Below are positions 39,377 to 49,226 of a stretch of 64,000 nt of DNA, in pieces. The DNA is from Pseudohongiella sp. (lineage in GTDB: Bacteria > Pseudomonadota > Gammaproteobacteria > Pseudomonadales > Pseudohongiellaceae), in NCBI GenBank assembly GCA_030651695.1, contig JAUSCD010000030.1, forward strand, positions 1 to 64,000. The letters are read 5' to 3'. Made by a program: the position numbers and the translations under genes. The notes beneath the pieces were generated by a model, which worked only from the letters and a program-made list of their open reading frames with translations, had not been told where the DNA came from and did not search any database. Position 1 is the stretch's first letter, and every line of letters begins with the position of its first letter.

Positions 39377-40748
39377 ACCATTCAAGATCCCCAACACACT
39401 GGTGCTGCTGTTTATCATGCAGATAGCGGCGCTGGTAGTGACCTGGATTCTGCCTGCAGGTGAATTCCAGACGCAACCCAATGAAGTCGGGCGTCAACTT
39501 GTGATTCCCGGCACCTTTGAGTATCTGGAAGAGTCTCCGACTTTGACGCCGCTGGCAATTCTGACGGCGATCCCCCGGGGATTGGCCGATGCCCAGGACA
39601 TCATATTTTTTGTGCTACTGGTTGGCGGGGTGTTGGCTGTCATCCGGCATACTGGTGCTATTGAAGCGTTGCTGGGCCGGGTTCTGAAACGCTTCAGTAC
39701 GCGCATGGGGCTTTTGATATTTTTCCCGATGCTGGCATTCGCGCTGGGTTCCAGCACGTTTGGGATGGCGGTTGAATTTATCACGCTGGTTGGTTTGCTG
39801 ATCAGTTTCTGTCTGGCGTTGCGGCTGGACAAAATGACGGCAGTCGCCGTGTTGGTGGTGGGTTATGGCGTCGGTTACGGCGCCGCTGCCATGAATCCGT
39901 TTACTGTAATGGTCGCTCAGGGAGTTGCCGGCTTGCAGCCCGGCTCGGGTATATGGCTGCGCCTGCTGATTTTTCTGCCGCTGTTGCTGCTGGGATTTCA
40001 TCATGTGTATCGCTACGCAAAACTGGTGAAAGCCGATCCGTCTCGTAGTCTGGTGGCGGATCTGCAGGATGCTTCTGTGGAGGTCAATGCAGACGGTTTC
40101 CCGGAGATGACACGTACCCGGCTGATGGTTTTGCTGGCCATGCTGGCAACTATAATCACGCTGGTATTTGGCGTAATGGTGCTGCGCTGGTATCTCGTTG
40201 AGCTGAGTGCTCTGTTTCTGGCGCTGGGTCTTGCCGTGGTGCTAATTGCCCGACTGGGGGCGGATGAATCAGCAACTGCGTTTGCCAAAGGAGCATCGGA
40301 TCTGGTTTACACTGCCATGCTGATTGGATTCGCGCGCGCAATTGCGTTGATTCTGGAAGATGGTGAGGTGTTATATACGATAGTGCATGGCTTATCGATG
40401 CCACTCAGTATGGTGGGTGCTGAACTGTCAGTTGTTGGCATGTTGCTGATGCAAAGCATGATGAACTTTTTTATTCCTTCTGGCAGCGGGCAGGCCTATG
40501 TCACTATGCCATTGATGGCACCGATGGCTGATATTCTTGGCATCACCCGGCAGACCGCTGTGCTGGCTTATCAGTTCGGTGATGGATTCACCAATATGGT
40601 TGTGCCAACCAATCCCATCCTGATGGGAATACTCGGTGTAGCCGGCGTCCCTTACGACAGATGGTTCAAATTTATTGTGCCATTGATGCTAAAAATTTTA
40701 TTGGCTTGCTCGGTTATCCTTATATTTGCAGTCTGGATTGGTTACTAA
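39369..40748 (+). CDS. YfcC/DcuC-like (PF03606) membrane transporter
   Basis: FKIPNTLVLLFIMQIAALVVTWILPAGEFQ; FFIPSGSGQAYVTMPLMAPMADILGITRQTAVLAYQFGDGFTNMVVPTN. Confidence 0.88.
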   Translation: MSKPFKIPNTLVLLFIMQIAALVVTWILPAGEFQTQPNEVGRQLVIPGTFEYLEESPTLTPLAILTAIPRGLADAQDIIFFVLLVGGVLAVIRHTGAIEALLGRVLKRFSTRMGLLIFFPMLAFALGSSTFGMAVEFITLVGLLISFCLALRLDKMTAVAVLVVGYGVGYGAAAMNPFTVMVAQGVAGLQPGSGIWLRLLIFLPLLLLGFHHVYRYAKLVKADPSRSLVADLQDASVEVNADGFPEMTRTRLMVLLAMLATIITLVFGVMVLRWYLVELSALFLALGLAVVLIARLGADESATAFAKGASDLVYTAMLIGFARAIALILEDGEVLYTIVHGLSMPLSMVGAELSVVGMLLMQSMMNFFIPSGSGQAYVTMPLMAPMADILGITRQTAVLAYQFGDGFTNMVVPTNPILMGILGVAGVPYDRWFKFIVPLMLKILLACSVILIFAVWIGY

Positions 40749-40778
40749 AAAAACCCTGAACTTCACGAGAAAATAGCA

Positions 40779-42221
40779 ATGATGATCCCGATCCCGCGCC
40801 AGGAAGATGTGCTCCTGGGCCCGCACAGAAAAGAGAAAGATCTGCTGGGTGCGCTGGCAGTGCCCCTGGAAGCCTACTACGGAGTTCAGACCCAGCGCGC
40901 TCTGGAGAATTTTATTTTAAGTGGTGTTCCCCTGGCGCACTTTCCGAAAATGATTATTGGCCTTGCCATGGTCAAGAAGGCTGCTGCTGCTGCCAACCAC
41001 GATATCGGAGAGCTCGAGACTGTAAAATTCGACGCAATTTGCGTAGCCTGTGATCGCATCATCAACGGTGAGTTCCACGATCAGTTTGTGGTCGATATGA
41101 TTCAGGGCGGTGCCGGCACATCGACCAATATGAATGCCAATGAAGTCATTGCCAATGTGGCGCTGGAACATCTTGGTTTTGGTAAAGGCGAATACAGCAA
41201 ACTGCATCCGAATAATGATGTAAACATGTCGCAGTCTACCAACGACGCCTACCCGACTGCGATACGTGTAGGATTGCAGTTATCGCACGCTGAGCTCGTT
41301 GATAGCCTGGCATTGTTGCAGCAGGCCTTCGCGGCAAAGCGAGACGAGTTCAAAGACATTATCAAGATGGGCCGTACTCAATTGCAGGACGCTGTACCCA
41401 TGACGCTGGGGCAGGAGTTCGGCGCTTACGCCACTACATTGGGCGAGGATATTGAGCGACTGGCGGGCATGTATGATTTGCTGCGCGAAGTAAATCTTGG
41501 AGGTACCGCCATTGGTACCGGTCTGAACGCCGATCCGCGTTACGCTGTTCTGGCGGTTGATCATCTTGCCCGGATCTGCGGGCATCCGATGCGACTGGCG
41601 CCGGATCTGATTGAAGCAACCTCGGACATGGGGGCATTTGTACTTTTTTCTGGTATGACCAAACGTATAGCGGTCAAGTTGTCCAAGATCTGCAACGATC
41701 TGCGCTTGTTGTCCAGTGGTCCGCGCACAGGTTTTTTTGAAATCAATCTGCCACCGCAGCAGCCGGGCTCGTCCATCATGCCGGGCAAAGTGAATCCGGT
41801 AATTCCCGAGGCAGTGAATCAGGTGGCTTACCAGGTGATCGGAAACGATCTCGCCATTACCATGGCGGCCGAAGCGGGCCAGTTACAACTCAATGTGATG
41901 GAGCCATTGATCGCGTACAAAATTCTTGAGTCCATGCGCCTGTTGCGTCGTGCCATGGACATGCTGCGTGAGCGTTGCGTGGTTGGTATCACCGCCAATG
42001 CCGACCGGTGCAGGGAGTTGGTAAACAATTCTATCGGGCTTATTACAGCACTTAACCCGTACATCGGTTATGACAATGCAACACGCATTGCGGCCATAGC
42101 CTTACATACGGGCCGTGGTGTGTTGGAGCTGGTGCGCGAAGAAGGGCTTGTAGAGGAGTCACTACTGGTAGAAATTCTGAAGCCGGAGAACATGGTCAAT
42201 CCCCGGCCACAACGACGATAG
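40779..42221 (+). CDS. aspA: Aspartate ammonia-lyase
   Basis: VQTQRALENF, MSQSTNDAYPTAIR, GSSIMPGKVNPVIPEAVNQVAYQV fumarase/aspartase signature. Confidence 0.92.
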   Translation: MMIPIPRQEDVLLGPHRKEKDLLGALAVPLEAYYGVQTQRALENFILSGVPLAHFPKMIIGLAMVKKAAAAANHDIGELETVKFDAICVACDRIINGEFHDQFVVDMIQGGAGTSTNMNANEVIANVALEHLGFGKGEYSKLHPNNDVNMSQSTNDAYPTAIRVGLQLSHAELVDSLALLQQAFAAKRDEFKDIIKMGRTQLQDAVPMTLGQEFGAYATTLGEDIERLAGMYDLLREVNLGGTAIGTGLNADPRYAVLAVDHLARICGHPMRLAPDLIEATSDMGAFVLFSGMTKRIAVKLSKICNDLRLLSSGPRTGFFEINLPPQQPGSSIMPGKVNPVIPEAVNQVAYQVIGNDLAITMAAEAGQLQLNVMEPLIAYKILESMRLLRRAMDMLRERCVVGITANADRCRELVNNSIGLITALNPYIGYDNATRIAAIALHTGRGVLELVREEGLVEESLLVEILKPENMVNPRPQRR

Positions 42222-42258
42222 TGTATGGGTCACCAAGCGCCCTGGAGGTTGAGTCTCC

Positions 42259-42801
42259 TCAGCCGCCAAATACACATTCAGGATCCACCGTCACATTGTT
42301 GGTGTTATCACTGACTGTGACCTGACCGTCCTGAATCAGGACCTGCAAATGCATGGTGCGCTGAGCCAGTAACGCCAGGGCTTCGGTCTGCCCGACTGGC
42401 AGATTGAAAATCTGCAGGTTTGATTGTCGATCAAACTGGGGTTTGTTATTGGCCAGCCAGATTTCGGCAGTGCGGCCGCCATACGTATAGATACGTACTT
42501 CTCCGGAACGACCGCAGGCTTTGCGCACCAGTCTCTCGTCTGGCGTGCCGACATCAATCCACAGGTCGATCACGCCGGTAAGGTCCTTCAGCCAGACATC
42601 TGCTTCCTCGTCATTGGTCATGCCTTGTCCGAATTCCAGACGCTCGTGGGCATTGAGTGCAAATGCCAACAGGCGCACCATCATGCGTTCGTCGGTTTCA
42701 GACGGGTGACGCGCCAGGGTGATGGTGTGATCCTCGTAATAATTACGATCCATGTCTGCTATCTGCAGATTGGCTTTGAATACGGTCGATTTGGTGGCCA
42801 T
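42259..42801 (-). CDS. yaeQ: YaeQ family protein
   Basis: MATKSTVFKANLQIADMDRNYYEDHTITLARHPSETDERMMVRLLAFALNA; start at 42801 preferred over the track start 42873. Confidence 0.93.
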   Translation of the reverse strand: MATKSTVFKANLQIADMDRNYYEDHTITLARHPSETDERMMVRLLAFALNAHERLEFGQGMTNDEEADVWLKDLTGVIDLWIDVGTPDERLVRKACGRSGEVRIYTYGGRTAEIWLANNKPQFDRQSNLQIFNLPVGQTEALALLAQRTMHLQVLIQDGQVTVSDNTNNVTVDPECVFGG

Positions 42802-42840
42802 GTATAGTATTCCGGTCGGGGGCCGGAGATGATAAAGGAG

Positions 42841-42872
42841 TGGGGACGGAGGAGCAAACTCCTCCGTCCCCA
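42841..42872. repeat. Perfect 14-bp-stem palindrome (REP-like)
   Basis: tggggacggaggag-caaa-ctcctccgtcccca between divergent yaeQ and ECF sigma genes. Confidence 0.9.
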
Positions 42873-42950
42873 TTGCCCCGTTGCATTACCCCCTTTAAAC
42901 CTTTCGCTCAGACTCGCCGTCTTAATAATCAAACAAGGACACGGTTTGAT

Positions 42951-43487
42951 ATGTCAGCTGAGATTACACAGGTCATACGCTCTGCGCAGAATGGCGATCG
43001 CCAGGCGTTTTACCTGCTTTATCAGCAGCATATATCGCGGGTTTACGCGGTTTGCTGGCGCTTGCTGGGTGATGCTCAAAAAGCAGAAGACGCCTGTCAG
43101 GAGATCTTTATCAAGGTCTGGCAACGTCTGCCCGAGTTTAATGGTGACAGCACACTGGCGACCTGGCTGCATACCATTGCCACGCGCACAGCAATAGATT
43201 TATGGCGACAGGACAAGCGCCTGCGGTTTGTAGACAGTGACGAGCTCAATAACTCAGCAGACGCTTTGCAGGAGGATGCGCCGCAGTCGTCGCCGGGACA
43301 GGCACGAGATCTGGAGCTGGCCATTCAGCGATTGCCGGCGCAGGCCAAAGCCGTTTTTGTGCTGTTTGCGCTGGAGGGCTATCAGCATAACGAAATCGCA
43401 AACCTGCTGGATATTGCAGAAGGTTCCAGCAAAGCACAGTACCATAGAGCAAGGCAGTTATTACGGGGGTTTTTAGGTGAAAACTGA
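42951..43487 (+). CDS. ECF-type RNA polymerase sigma factor
   Basis: AFYLLYQQHISRVYAVCWRLLGDAQKAEDACQEIFIKVWQRLPEF; LPAQAKAVFVLFALEGYQHNEIANLLDIAEGSSKAQYHRAR. Confidence 0.93.
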   Translation: MSAEITQVIRSAQNGDRQAFYLLYQQHISRVYAVCWRLLGDAQKAEDACQEIFIKVWQRLPEFNGDSTLATWLHTIATRTAIDLWRQDKRLRFVDSDELNNSADALQEDAPQSSPGQARDLELAIQRLPAQAKAVFVLFALEGYQHNEIANLLDIAEGSSKAQYHRARQLLRGFLGEN

Positions 43488-44034
43488 ACAGCAACTGGAT
43501 CAGGCCATAGGTGAGCTGGCGCGCGAAATCAAGCCGCCGCGCGATCTGTGGCTGGCGATTGAGCCTCAGTTGCAGGACAGGCAATCAGCCGTGCCTTGGT
43601 ATCGGGCTATCAACAACCAACGTTGGGCGGCAGTGATTGCGTTAGCGCTGGTGGGCACCTTGTGGTGGAGTCAGCAGAACGTGCCACAACCGGGCCAGCT
43701 TGTGTCTGATCCCACCGTTGCCAGCGTCGACCAGAGTGATAACGAAGCGCCGCAGCTACCGGCTGATGCCCAGATTTTTGAAAGTTTTGAGCAGATCAAG
43801 GCGCAGCAGTTTGGCGAACTTGACTACATAAGTCCCGATGCGGGCAACTGGCAGTACCAGCTTGCGGTCTGGGATCAGGCCATTTTGCAGGTACGCGGCG
43901 CTCTGGAATATTACCCTGAAGAGCCTTTCCTTTTGGCGCAGATGCAAGGCCTTTATCGACAACAGCTCGAGTACCTGCAGACTATCAGTGCACTCGATAT
44001 CAATCATGATGTCTGGATGGAGAATCAACCATGA
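43477..44034 (+). CDS. Membrane protein, putative anti-sigma factor partner
   Basis: GTG start overlapping sigma gene; short N-terminal domain, single TM (WAAVIALALVGTLWWSQ), position. Confidence 0.6.
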   Translation: MKTEQQLDQAIGELAREIKPPRDLWLAIEPQLQDRQSAVPWYRAINNQRWAAVIALALVGTLWWSQQNVPQPGQLVSDPTVASVDQSDNEAPQLPADAQIFESFEQIKAQQFGELDYISPDAGNWQYQLAVWDQAILQVRGALEYYPEEPFLLAQMQGLYRQQLEYLQTISALDINHDVWMENQP

Positions 44035-45005
44035 AATCCACAATTAATGCTACCGCCATGCTGTTGATGCTGGTGGCCGTGATGCTGATGGCAAGTGCAG
44101 TGCGTGCACAAGACCGGCAGATCATTGATGAGACCCGCCTGGTGAGTGCAAACGAGCGCATCACACTGGATGTCATGCGCGGACAGGCAACCATTCGCGC
44201 AGGAAACGACAATACTTTCAGTGTAAAAGGCTTGCTTGATGAGCAGGCTGAAGGTTTTGAACTGGAGTCCAGTAATGGATTTACCCGCTTTATAGTGCGT
44301 ATGCCCAGAGGCAGCAGGGGTTGGAACAGTCGTCGCGGTGACGGATCCGAACTGGAGATTACTGTTCCTGCCAATAGTGAAGTGGAGTTCTCGGGAGTCA
44401 ATACCGGCGTTGATATCGCCGGTGTACTCGGCGGCGCACGGGTGACCACAGTAAACGGCCAGATCAATGCACGTGGACTGGGCGAGCAAGTGCACTTGAA
44501 AACGGTGAACGGTGGTATCACCAGCGAAAACAATCGCGGTCGCATCAATATTGAAACGGTGAACGGTGAGGTGAGTGACCGCGGATCCGAAGGTCGTCTG
44601 TCAGCCGAGGCTGTTAATGGTGAGTTGCGTATCGATAGTCGTGCTGAAGAGGTCAGGCTCAGTGTGGTGAACGGTCAGATCGAAGCAGAATTAAGAGGCG
44701 CCCAGTCGCTGGATTTTAACGGTGTGAATGGAGAGATCACGATCAGATTGAGCAACTCAGTGGCACCGCGGGTCAGGGGCGGTAGCGTCAGCGGTAGAAT
44801 CGAGTTGAGCGTCGACAGAAATATAGATGCGCGTTTTAATCTGCAGACCAATGTTGGCAGCCGTCTTGAAAATGAACTGACTTCAGACGAAGCGCGTCGT
44901 CCACAGTTTGGCCCCGGCCGCAGTCTGCAGTTCACTACCGGGCAAGGCACTGGCGCTGTTGATATCAGCACCGTCAGTGGTGCAATCAATCTTGAGGTCA
45001 ATTAA
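44031..45005 (+). CDS. DUF4097-like beta-strand repeat exported protein
   Basis: Signal peptide; repeated xVNGxI/V units (VTTVNGQINARG, LKTVNGGITSEN, IETVNGEVSDRG, AEAVNGELRID, LSVVNGQIEAEL, FNGVNGEITIRL). Confidence 0.88.
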   Translation: MKSTINATAMLLMLVAVMLMASAVRAQDRQIIDETRLVSANERITLDVMRGQATIRAGNDNTFSVKGLLDEQAEGFELESSNGFTRFIVRMPRGSRGWNSRRGDGSELEITVPANSEVEFSGVNTGVDIAGVLGGARVTTVNGQINARGLGEQVHLKTVNGGITSENNRGRINIETVNGEVSDRGSEGRLSAEAVNGELRIDSRAEEVRLSVVNGQIEAELRGAQSLDFNGVNGEITIRLSNSVAPRVRGGSVSGRIELSVDRNIDARFNLQTNVGSRLENELTSDEARRPQFGPGRSLQFTTGQGTGAVDISTVSGAINLEVN

Positions 45006-45047
45006 GCCCGGTACGTCAGCCTGACAATAGACACTCCCTGATTTGAG

Positions 45048-45084
45048 GTGTAGGCTTCGGAGATCAAAAAACTCCAGCCTACAC
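45048..45084. promoter_or_regulatory. Stem-loop just upstream of the M20 peptidase start
   Basis: GTGTAGGCT-tc-GGAG-atcaaaaaa-CTCC-AGCCTACAC nested inverted repeat. Confidence 0.7.
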
Positions 45085-45102
45085 AACAACAAGGAGACGC
45101 CC

Positions 45103-46515
45103 GTGCGCGTACTGAAACGTTTGCCGGCAGCCATCGCGGCTCTGATCCTCAGCACCACTTCCGTTAATGCCCAGCAACCAGATTGGTCCGCTGTGGATGC
45201 CGAAACACTTCAGCATTTTCAGGCCATGGTACGCATGGATACCTCTGATCCGCCCGGCCGCGAAATTGAACTGACTGAATATCTGGTGTCAGTGTTGCAG
45301 CAGGAAGGAATCGAAGTTGATGTCTACTCACTTGATCCGGTGCGCCCCAACGTGGTTGCGCGACTTCGTGGCAATGGCAGCAAACGTCCCATTCTGATGA
45401 TGGCGCACCAGGACACAGTGAATGTAGATCCTGACAAATGGGTGTTCCCGCCGTTCAGTGCTGAGCGCGATGGCGGTTATATCTATGGCCGCGGCACCGT
45501 CGATGATAAAGATAACGTGGTCGCCAGCCTGATGACCCTGTTGTTACTGAAACGCAGCGGTGCTCAGTTGGATCGCGATGTGATTTTTCTGGCTGAATCC
45601 GGGGAAGAGGGCGCTACCCAGATTGGTATTCAGTTTATGACTGAGCAGCATTTTGATGCCATCGATGCCGAGCATTGTATTGCGGAAGGAGGCAGCGTTG
45701 TGCGTCAGGGCGGACAGGTTCACTACGCGGCTGTGCAGACGGTTGAAAAATTGCCCAGAGCCGTGACCTTGACCAGCACCGGCGTAGCGGGGCATGGTTC
45801 TGTGCCGCTGGAAAGTAATGCGCTGGTGCATATGTCCAAAGCCATTTCGGCAGCTGCCGATTGGCAGCCACCGGTTCGGCTGAGTGATACCACCACGTCG
45901 TTTTTCTCGCGCATGGCATCAGTTTCATCGCCAGAAGCAGCCGAGCGTTATCGCGCAATGTTGAACCCCGGCTCTGCACAAGGCCAGGCCGCGCTCGCCT
46001 ATTTAAAAGCCAATGAGCCGCGTAACGCTGCAGTTTTGTTCAGCACCATTTCGCCCACCATTGTGAACGGTGGTTACCGCACCAATGTCATTCCTTCCGA
46101 AGTAACGGCGACACTTGATGTGCGTCTGCTGCCCGATGAAGACCCCGAGCAATTTATCGCGGCACTGCGCGAGGTTATTGGTGATGAAGCAATCGAAGCA
46201 AACTGGGCATCGCGTAATGTGCGACCGGGCGCCTCAACGCCTTTGGATACCGAAGCCTTCCGTACCATTGAGCAGGTGATGCAGGAGCATTACAACGCAA
46301 CTGTTATACCGACGATGAGCACCGGCGCCACAGACATGGCGTATCTGCGGGCCAAAGGCATCAACTGTTACGGCATCGGTCCGGCCATTGATGCAGAAGA
46401 TGGTCCGCTGGGTTTTGGTGCGCATAGTGATCAGGAACGTATAATTGAAGCAGAGCTGTACCGTTTTGTTCGGGTCCACTATGAAATTGTTGAGCGACTC
46501 GCTGCTGCGCAGTAA
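45103..46515 (+). CDS. M20/M25/M40-family metallopeptidase, exported
   Basis: GTG start and signal peptide VRVLKRLPAAIAALILSTTSVNA; PILMMAHQDTVNVDPDKW, YGRGTVDDKDNV, ESGEEG. Confidence 0.93.
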   Translation: MRVLKRLPAAIAALILSTTSVNAQQPDWSAVDAETLQHFQAMVRMDTSDPPGREIELTEYLVSVLQQEGIEVDVYSLDPVRPNVVARLRGNGSKRPILMMAHQDTVNVDPDKWVFPPFSAERDGGYIYGRGTVDDKDNVVASLMTLLLLKRSGAQLDRDVIFLAESGEEGATQIGIQFMTEQHFDAIDAEHCIAEGGSVVRQGGQVHYAAVQTVEKLPRAVTLTSTGVAGHGSVPLESNALVHMSKAISAAADWQPPVRLSDTTTSFFSRMASVSSPEAAERYRAMLNPGSAQGQAALAYLKANEPRNAAVLFSTISPTIVNGGYRTNVIPSEVTATLDVRLLPDEDPEQFIAALREVIGDEAIEANWASRNVRPGASTPLDTEAFRTIEQVMQEHYNATVIPTMSTGATDMAYLRAKGINCYGIGPAIDAEDGPLGFGAHSDQERIIEAELYRFVRVHYEIVERLAAAQ

Positions 46516-46586
46516 CTAATTGGCAATAAATAACAAACTGCCGCTGACGTAAATGTTGGCGGCGGTAAACTATTCCGGAGAATACA

Positions 46587-48473
46587 ATGAAAAAATCCTT
46601 ACTCAGCATCGCTGTGCTGGTTGCTCTCACTGCCTGCAGTGACCCGGACGTGCCCGCACAAAGTGCAGCAGTCCCGGCGCCGGCAACTACGGTAGAGACT
46701 TCACAAGCCGATGCGATGCAGCTGAGTGAGTCGCAGCGCCTGACAAACTGGCTGGACGCTGAGTTCGAAGAAGAGTTGAGTTTCAGTCCGCAGTGGAGAA
46801 CCCGCCTGGGTGACAAAACAGACTACGACAGACTTGATGATGTTTCTGAAGCCGCCATGACACGCATTCTTGAATGGCGTCGCGACAGTGTCGCGGAGAT
46901 GCGTGCAAATTTTGATTACGACGCACTTGATGAAGATGCAAAAACCTCGTGGGACACCTGGGAATATTCACTGGAGCGTATCGAGCGCAGCGAACCTTTC
47001 CGAAGACATGGGTACATCTTTGGGCGTGGTGGCCCGCACGCCAGTCTGCCTAATTTCCTGATCAATTTTCACCGGGTAGATCAACCTTCCGATATGGATG
47101 CTTATATCTCCCGACTGACGCTGTTGGATGAAGTGATGGGGCAGTATCTGCAACGTTCGCTGCGTGCAGTGGAAGCGGGTATTCGTCAGCCGCGTTTTGC
47201 TTACGATTATGCTATTGCAGAAATTGATCGTGTTACCCGTGGTGAGCCCTTCACTGAAGACGGCATTTCGCCTTTGTGGAATGACATCGAAAACAAGGTC
47301 AATTCCCTGGTTGAAAATGATCTGATTGATCAGGCTGAAGCGCAAGATATGCTGAATCGCGCACAAGAAGCGCTGATGCAACAAGTCAAGCCGGCCTACG
47401 ACGAAGTGCTGGCGTGGCTGAACAACGACCGGGGAAATGCGTCAGAGGAGCCGCTGGGCGTATGGGCGCTGCCGGATGGTGCGGCCTATTACAACAATCG
47501 CCTGTTCCTGATGACCACGCTGGATATGACAGCGGATGAAATACATGAAATTGGTTTGTCGGAAGTTGCGCGCATCCGTGCTGAAATGGAAGTGATCAAA
47601 GACACTGTTGAATTTGACGGTACGCTGGCAGAGTTTTTTGTGTTCATGCGTGAAGACCCGCAGTTCTATTTCCCCAACACCGATGAGGGCCGTCAGGCTT
47701 ATCTGGATCTGGCGAATGAATTTCTGGACGGTATGAATGAAAAACTGCCAGAGTATTTTGGCATTCTGCCCAAGGCCGGTCTGGTGGTGCGACGTGTTGA
47801 ATCCTTCCGGGAGCAGGATGGCGCTGCACAACACTACATGTCAGGCACACCGGATGGTTCACGCCCGGGTGTGTTTTATGCGCACTTGTCTGATATGCGT
47901 GCGATGCCGCGTTACCAGCTCGAAAACATTTCATACCATGAAGGTAATCCCGGTCACCACATGCAGATATCCATTCAGCAGGAGCTGACCGGTATTCCGC
48001 GCTTCCGCACACAATACGGTTATACCGCATTCTCCGAAGGCTGGGGTTTGTACACCGAAGCATTGGGCAAGGATATGGGTTTCTACACTGATCCTTATTC
48101 AGACTTTGGCCGGCTCGCAGGTGAAATCTGGCGCGCTATCCGATTGGTGGTGGACACCGGCATGCACTCTAAGCAGTGGAGTGAAGAGCAGGCCGTGCAG
48201 TATTTCCTTGAAAACTCTCCGCAACCCGAATCTGCAGTGCGTTCGGAAATTCAACGCTATCTGACCGGCGCGGGTCAGGCTACCGCCTATAAAATTGGCA
48301 TGTTAAAAATTCAGGAACTGCGCGCAACAGCGATGACAGAGCTGGGTGATGATTTTGATTACCGTGGATTTCATGACACGGTGCTTGGTGGCGGTTCATT
48401 GCCTATGCCGGTGCTTGAGGCGCGGGTGATGCGTTGGATAGATCGGGTGAAAACGGGTGGTGGTGCAGAGTGA
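46587..48473 (+). CDS. DUF885-family lipoprotein (putative metallopeptidase)
   Basis: Lipobox LVALTAC; SYHEGNPGHHMQISIQQEL; TAFSEGWGLYTEALGKDMG. Confidence 0.92.
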   Translation: MKKSLLSIAVLVALTACSDPDVPAQSAAVPAPATTVETSQADAMQLSESQRLTNWLDAEFEEELSFSPQWRTRLGDKTDYDRLDDVSEAAMTRILEWRRDSVAEMRANFDYDALDEDAKTSWDTWEYSLERIERSEPFRRHGYIFGRGGPHASLPNFLINFHRVDQPSDMDAYISRLTLLDEVMGQYLQRSLRAVEAGIRQPRFAYDYAIAEIDRVTRGEPFTEDGISPLWNDIENKVNSLVENDLIDQAEAQDMLNRAQEALMQQVKPAYDEVLAWLNNDRGNASEEPLGVWALPDGAAYYNNRLFLMTTLDMTADEIHEIGLSEVARIRAEMEVIKDTVEFDGTLAEFFVFMREDPQFYFPNTDEGRQAYLDLANEFLDGMNEKLPEYFGILPKAGLVVRRVESFREQDGAAQHYMSGTPDGSRPGVFYAHLSDMRAMPRYQLENISYHEGNPGHHMQISIQQELTGIPRFRTQYGYTAFSEGWGLYTEALGKDMGFYTDPYSDFGRLAGEIWRAIRLVVDTGMHSKQWSEEQAVQYFLENSPQPESAVRSEIQRYLTGAGQATAYKIGMLKIQELRATAMTELGDDFDYRGFHDTVLGGGSLPMPVLEARVMRWIDRVKTGGGAE

Positions 48474-48504
48474 ATTCAGGCCGTGTGCCATTCCCGAGGA
48501 CGCG

Positions 48505-48822
48505 TTATATACCAGAGAGCACAAAATCGAGTGCGGTGATTGTTTCTGAGCGATATGACGACAGGTTATACATTTGAGCACCGAGCTGATTGCGATCTAT
48601 GCCTGCAATTTCCTGTGTCATGATTGTAAAACTATTATCGTCGATAGCAATGGTAGGGTTTGGCCGGGTCAAACTTATAGGTGCGGCGAGTTTGGAGGGT
48701 GTCAGCGGGATAACAACGGTCGTACGCAACTCGCTCAGTAAATCGCTTTGTATGTCCAGCAAGTAGGGGTACTGGACGCAAGTCGCAGGGTTCGGGTTTT
48801 TATAAGCGCAAAATTGTCCCAT
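48505..48822 (-). CDS. ccdB: CcdB-family toxin
   Basis: MGQFCAYKNPNPATCVQYPYLLDIQSDLLSELRTTVVIPL ... PTIAIDDNSFTIMTQEIAGIDRNQLG. Confidence 0.9.
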   Translation of the reverse strand: MGQFCAYKNPNPATCVQYPYLLDIQSDLLSELRTTVVIPLTPSKLAAPISLTRPNPTIAIDDNSFTIMTQEIAGIDRNQLGAQMYNLSSYRSETITALDFVLSGI

Positions 48823-49067
48823 CAGAATTTCCTGATGCTGTCACTGAATGTGCCGTTTGTTTCAACAAACTGATTGTATGCTTGAATTGCGTCAGCGTTT
48901 ACGCGGAGCCATTCGGTGCGTTGTTCATTCCGCAGCTGTTCAGCCAGAGCATGTTCAAGAGTTGCTGACAGGTTTATCTTCAGGTCTTTCGCTTTTTGAA
49001 GCAAATCGCTGTTTATACTGACATTGGTTGGTTTTTTGGGGGTCTGGGTGTTGTATACGTAATTCAT
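48822..49067 (-). CDS. ccdA: CcdA-family antitoxin
   Basis: MNYVYNTQTPKKPTNVSINSDLLQKAKDLKINLSATLEHALAEQLRNEQRTEWL...NQFVETNGTFSDSIRKF; start at 49067 preferred. Confidence 0.9.
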   Translation of the reverse strand: MNYVYNTQTPKKPTNVSINSDLLQKAKDLKINLSATLEHALAEQLRNEQRTEWLRVNADAIQAYNQFVETNGTFSDSIRKF

Positions 49068-49226
49068 GGTGGCTGCTCCATATAAGCAATGTGCATAGTC
49101 TGTGCGCATGCCTATTGCCGGGCAAGGCATATAACTATCCGCAGCAACCGCTCCGGTTGGTCGCTGGGTTAGCCAAAACGCTGCGCTTATTTGGCCACCC
49201 ATGTGTGCGGCATTAAGCAGGAGCTC

